Assembly (NCBI GenBank): GCA_963594675.1
Contig: CAVBGA010000193.1
Span: 29,965-93,964, forward strand
DNA: 64,000 nt
Reading direction: 5' to 3'
Source: Ruminococcus_G sp963594675
Lineage (GTDB): Bacteria; Bacillota; Clostridia; Lachnospirales; Lachnospiraceae
Numbering within the stretch: the first letter of the stretch is position 1; each line of letters starts with the position of its first letter. Position numbers and translations under genes: made by a program. The notes below the pieces were generated by a model, which did no database searches, was not told the origin of the DNA, and worked only from the letters and a program-made list of their open reading frames with translations. This document shows, piece by piece, positions 60,541-64,000 of this stretch.

Positions 60541-61539
60541 TTATTTAAAATATTCTTTGCTCAATTTATCGATAATTTCTGTGGCTGCCTCATATGCTCC
60601 AGCAAATGCACTTCCTTCTCCACCCTGAGTAAATCCAGGAATAACATAATTGGTTCCAGTTGCATCAAGGAATTCCCGCAAGCCAGCTTCAATTTTTTCT
60701 GCTGACCAATCTGCAGTATCATATTTTCCATTATCAAGGCCACAATGGAAGGAAATCTGACCACCATACTTTTTAACAAGTGCAGGAATATCATTTTCCT
60801 GAACCGGTCCCTGCCATATATCTATGCCCATCTCAATCATATGCGGAATAAGCGTTACTCCATAAGAATCACTATGATGAACAATAACTTTTACACCATT
60901 TTCTTTCCATGTTCCATAAATTTTCTTATATGCCGGCACAATAAATTCTGCAAACATATCAGGAGATAAAAACGTAGATCTTTGACTTCCCCAGTCATCA
61001 TGGTGGAAAAGTGCTTCCGGATGCATATGTTTACAAACCTCGATGGCATTCTGGCACTCATACTCTGTAAAATAATCAATCAAAGCATGCATTTCTTCTG
61101 GTTCTTCATAAAAGTTAATCATGGTATCTTCCATGCCCATAAAATAGTGAAGTTTTTCAAAGACTCCCGGCATAACCATTGCTGTCACCAACTCATTTTC
61201 TCTATCCACAGCATCCGCCATAGCCACAAATGGTGCCCATGCCTCCTCTGGATAAGACGTCGGTGGCATCTTTACGATATCTCTCCAATCACAAATATCT
61301 TTTAATAATTTCTCATCACCCTCGCAAAGAGGAAATGGTCCTGGAGTGCCTTCTACCCAGCTCATGGTTACTCCAAAACCAGTCTTTTTGGTTCCACCCG
61401 GCTGCAAATCCCCTTCTCCCATCAAGCCCAGGAAAATTGGATCTGGTAACATTTTCAGGTATCCAAATTGGTTAACAAGATGATCTGGATGACCGCCCTT
61501 TTTTATTGTTTCGTACAAATTCTGTTTTGTTGAAAGCAT
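60541..61539 (-). CDS. URO-D-fold protein (methyltransferase-like), paralogue B
   Basis: 332 residues, close relative of paralogue A at 46020: shared start (MLSTKQNLYETIKKGGHPD), HHDDWGSQRSTFLSPDM, VIVHHSDSYGVTLIPHMIEMG and GIDIWQGPVQENDIPALVKKYGG. It too lacks the HemE block and the H-x-C metal motif. It follows an MFS transporter by 77 bases, and a PucR regulator stands before that, so import and conversion of one compound is the likely job. Confidence 0.75.
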   Translation of the reverse strand: MLSTKQNLYETIKKGGHPDHLVNQFGYLKMLPDPIFLGLMGEGDLQPGGTKKTGFGVTMSWVEGTPGPFPLCEGDEKLLKDICDWRDIVKMPPTSYPEEAWAPFVAMADAVDRENELVTAMVMPGVFEKLHYFMGMEDTMINFYEEPEEMHALIDYFTEYECQNAIEVCKHMHPEALFHHDDWGSQRSTFLSPDMFAEFIVPAYKKIYGTWKENGVKVIVHHSDSYGVTLIPHMIEMGIDIWQGPVQENDIPALVKKYGGQISFHCGLDNGKYDTADWSAEKIEAGLREFLDATGTNYVIPGFTQGGEGSAFAGAYEAATEIIDKLSKEYFK

Positions 61540-61616
61540 AACTATTTCTCCTTTTTCGTTCGCACAAACCGTATTCCATATATCAATCGCATTTCAAATT
61601 ACTATCATCAAAGTTA

Positions 61617-62828
61617 TTAATTATCGGTAGTTTCTCCTGAAAACGCACCACATGTTTTCATTAAAATAAAACATAAAATTGTCGCAATCAGCATGGTAAT
61701 CGCTGCAATAACAAAATAATTCAAATAAGATCCTCCGCCAAGAGGAACAATGATGTAGGTCGGAATGACAACACAGCCAATCAGCTCAAGTGTTACCATA
61801 AATCCACCGGCTGTACCTGCATACCGTGGACCGATTTCTTTAAACATTACTGGAAGCATCATCATCACTGCAATAATACCGCTTCGAAAAGCTCCATTAA
61901 AAAAGCCACAAATGTAAATGCCAATTGCAGGAAGTGTTACCATACCAACGCAGGTAAGGGAAGTAACGATTCCCATCAATAAAACCATCAAAGGCGCTTT
62001 TTTCGGATTCTGAGTTGCATATATAGGAAGAAAAATTGAACCAATAATAGAACCAACCATCAAGACACTATTAAAAGTTCCAGCATAGCTTTCTGTATAA
62101 CCCTTTAACGCAACCACCGCTGACACATGAAAACTGGAAATAATCATGGCTCCTCCCAGCATAAGCATCAAGGTTACTCCTGCCAGCCATATATTTTTGC
62201 TTTTTACACATACCAACAAAGAATCCTTTACCTGTGAAGCATCCTCCTCTGGCATTTTATTCTCAGAAAATACACTTTCTCTTGCCAACAAAACCCACAA
62301 CACAAATAGAATGATTCCAACAATTGCAGGAATCCAAAATGCTATTTTCAATGAGGGAATTGCTGCTGTAGTAGCGTAAGCAACTGCCATGGACGCTGTA
62401 GATGCCGCCATCATAATACCAATTACTTTACTCACCTTCTCCATAGGATAAAGTGAGGACACAATCTTAGCCAGATTAGAATTCAATATCATGCAGCCAA
62501 ATCCAGACAAAATCATAGCAACCAGCATACTTGTGTAATCTGTTGCGAAAACACGGAAAGTTAAACCAACCGCTGCAATCGCAAGACAGACACCCACCAT
62601 ACGAGAAATTCCAAAGCGATCAACCAAAAGACCAATTATAATACTTAGGAAAATTGATGGAAACATCGGTCCGGTCATCAGGCTAGAAAATTGCGTGTCT
62701 GTTAGATTAAACGCTTGAAATATACTGCCTGGAATAGCTGCTAATTGATAATTCGCATAGTTGCCAATAAACTGTGCACAAAAAATTAATGCGGCTATCA
62801 CAAAAACCAGAGTTTTCTTGTTCTTCAT
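61617..62828 (-). CDS. Major facilitator superfamily transporter
   Basis: About 403 residues, 12 predicted membrane helices. The loop 2-3 motif is GLLVDRFGISRMVGVCLAI (G-x-L-x-D-R-x-G-x-R). It resembles the NarK/oxalate-formate-type sugar-acid porters in the early LTDTQFSSLMTGPMFPSI segment. Start at 62828 is set by GGAGG eight bases upstream. Together with URO-D-like paralogue B it forms a two-gene unit. Confidence 0.9.
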   Translation of the reverse strand: MKNKKTLVFVIAALIFCAQFIGNYANYQLAAIPGSIFQAFNLTDTQFSSLMTGPMFPSIFLSIIIGLLVDRFGISRMVGVCLAIAAVGLTFRVFATDYTSMLVAMILSGFGCMILNSNLAKIVSSLYPMEKVSKVIGIMMAASTASMAVAYATTAAIPSLKIAFWIPAIVGIILFVLWVLLARESVFSENKMPEEDASQVKDSLLVCVKSKNIWLAGVTLMLMLGGAMIISSFHVSAVVALKGYTESYAGTFNSVLMVGSIIGSIFLPIYATQNPKKAPLMVLLMGIVTSLTCVGMVTLPAIGIYICGFFNGAFRSGIIAVMMMLPVMFKEIGPRYAGTAGGFMVTLELIGCVVIPTYIIVPLGGGSYLNYFVIAAITMLIATILCFILMKTCGAFSGETTDN

Positions 62829-62932
62829 AAACATATCCTCCATTCCTGTTTATAACCGCATTGTATAATTTTTATGATATTTTCAGATAGACGCAATATG
62901 TGACTTTTTCAGAAGAATTATAATACAAATCG

Positions 62933-64000
62933 TTACTGTTTATTTTTGAATTTCCTCTGATATTCAATAAGGCGCAAGGAAATTTCAACATATAATCGAT
63001 CCTTAGCTTTGCCAGTATTTATTCCTGTTAAACTCCGTATCTTATCAAGACGTTTCATAAGAGAGGAGCGATGAATAAATAAGTTTTCCGCTGCTCGAGT
63101 GGCATTACATCCACTTTCAAGATATACCTTTAAAGTCTGATAAAGATTAGCCTCTTTCTCAGCATCATATTTTTCTAAAATATAAAGTCCTGGATGCACA
63201 ATACTTTTTTCCGGATATTCTCGAAGCATATTTTCTAGAAGGTATTCCATAATGTAATCATGAAATTCATAATGCCAGAAATGGGGATCTTTTTTTGAAC
63301 CCAGTCGCAAAGCCTCCAATGCCTGTTTTCTATACAAGACAAGATGCCGATAACCAACAAATGTATCACTCACCCCGGCCTTGGCTACATTTTCTCTTAA
63401 AAATATGGAAAGGCGCTCTCTCGTAAGGTTCTCTTTCCGTTCTTGATCCAAATTACGAACGCAGATAAGTGTACGATCTTCTGAAATAACACAAGATTTG
63501 GGAAATAACTCCCCCATCTGCATTAGTAAAAAGCGCATCCCCTCTTCCAAAGGATAGCTGGCATCGAAAGATAATACCATGACTATGTATCTTGAATCCT
63601 CCTTCCAACCGTAATGCGCCATTACTTCCCTATCTACTTCAGTTTTCCCCTCCAATAGAACACTAACTTGCTTTTGCAAATCAGAATTTTTTGTCTGTGG
63701 AAGAAGGATTCGTTGGTCAGCAAAAATACTATTAAGAGTAACCGCAAGTCTGTTAAATAAATGTTCTTGCGTGCTTGCATTTACAATATCCTCCACACTA
63801 CCAAGTAACCGTGCATAAAAATGGCCTCCAATAATAATATTAAAGCAAAGAAGATCCTTTTCCTCCGACCTTAATGGCAATCGAAAAACATGTGTCTTTT
63901 TTACACATCGTTTAAAATCCTGCTGCCAGAAAAGTTCATCCATATTATCTAAATCCAGACTTTTTGACGGAAAACGAGTGCGATAGATATATCCTTTTGA
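62933..64000 (-). CDS. PucR/CdaR-family regulator, N-terminus cut by window edge
   Basis: At least 355 residues; the frame stays open through the right edge (no stop, no convincing start at 63943), so the N-terminal part of about 150 residues is outside. C-terminal HTH: CNATRAAENLFIHRSSLMKRLDKIRSLTGI. The middle (DSRYIVMVLSFDASYPLEEG) matches the other PucR regulator at 47184. It likely regulates the MFS/URO-D pair that starts 105 bases downstream. Confidence 0.9.
   Translation of the reverse strand, partial: SKGYIYRTRFPSKSLDLDNMDELFWQQDFKRCVKKTHVFRLPLRSEEKDLLCFNIIIGGHFYARLLGSVEDIVNASTQEHLFNRLAVTLNSIFADQRILLPQTKNSDLQKQVSVLLEGKTEVDREVMAHYGWKEDSRYIVMVLSFDASYPLEEGMRFLLMQMGELFPKSCVISEDRTLICVRNLDQERKENLTRERLSIFLRENVAKAGVSDTFVGYRHLVLYRKQALEALRLGSKKDPHFWHYEFHDYIMEYLLENMLREYPEKSIVHPGLYILEKYDAEKEANLYQTLKVYLESGCNATRAAENLFIHRSSLMKRLDKIRSLTGINTGKAKDRLYVEISLRLIEYQRKFKNKQ

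Noticed and set aside
1..64000. CRISPR arrays, tRNA or rRNA genes, prophage or integrative element
   Set aside because: No regularly spaced direct repeats, cloverleaf-type sequences, phage structural genes or integrases were found on reading.

Overview
The window looks like chromosome of a low-to-mid GC anaerobic Bacillota, most likely a gut Lachnospiraceae. Supporting signs are strong AGGAGG-type ribosome sites, TTGACA/TATAAT promoters, class C sortase pili, a one-piece pyruvate:ferredoxin oxidoreductase, glycogen phosphorylase, AP2-domain and PF06541-type membrane proteins. I saw no rRNA, tRNA, CRISPR array or intact insertion sequence.

Layout. 1-13 kb (minus strand): 5' part of rsmA, translationally coupled to a very acidic TPR/AAA+ protein; glgP; ileS of the long IleS2 type, preceded by a 6S-like structured RNA with its own promoter instead of a T-box; a cytidylate-kinase-like protein and a NhaD-type antiporter. 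13-17 kb: an exonuclease, then a divergent operon joining a small (p)ppGpp synthetase to an OmpR-type two-component system. 17-25 kb: a five-gene sortase-assembled pilus operon (major pilin, two class C sortases, minor pilin, large tip protein with a degenerate vWA metal site). 25-30 kb: an AP2-domain protein, a response regulator with a SARP-like output domain, and its sensor kinase, split by a single-base deficit in a G8 tract. The AP2 promoter carries heptamer repeats with the exact geometry of SARP binding sites. 30-38 kb: MoxR/CoxE-type pair, cell-wall hydrolase, SGNH esterase, two membrane/unknown genes, a phosphatase and a siroheme nitrite/sulfite reductase with a divergent LysR regulator. 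39-46 kb: an NSS transporter with a 35-residue partner subunit and an attenuator-like leader with a possible leader peptide, a secreted duplicated-domain protein, VanZ-like protein, Ser/Thr kinase, HipA-like kinase, flavoprotein. 46-64 kb: a metabolic region with three URO-D-like proteins, two PucR regulators, an orphan double-glycine peptide, a small duplicated segment flanked by transposase scraps, and an IclR-controlled operon (LarA-like racemase/epimerase, GntP permease, two-subunit UxaA/SuyAB-type lyase, pyruvate:ferredoxin oxidoreductase).

How parts may work together. The IclR operon reads as import of a 2-hydroxy acid, C2 racemisation or epimerisation, elimination by the UxaA-family lyase and oxidation of pyruvate; two tandem palindromes just downstream of its promoter are likely the repressor site. 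The sensor kinase/SARP-like regulator/AP2/pilus stretch looks like a surface-structure regulatory module that could be switched by slippage in the G tract. These functional links are inference; the gene order, motifs and sites are read directly.
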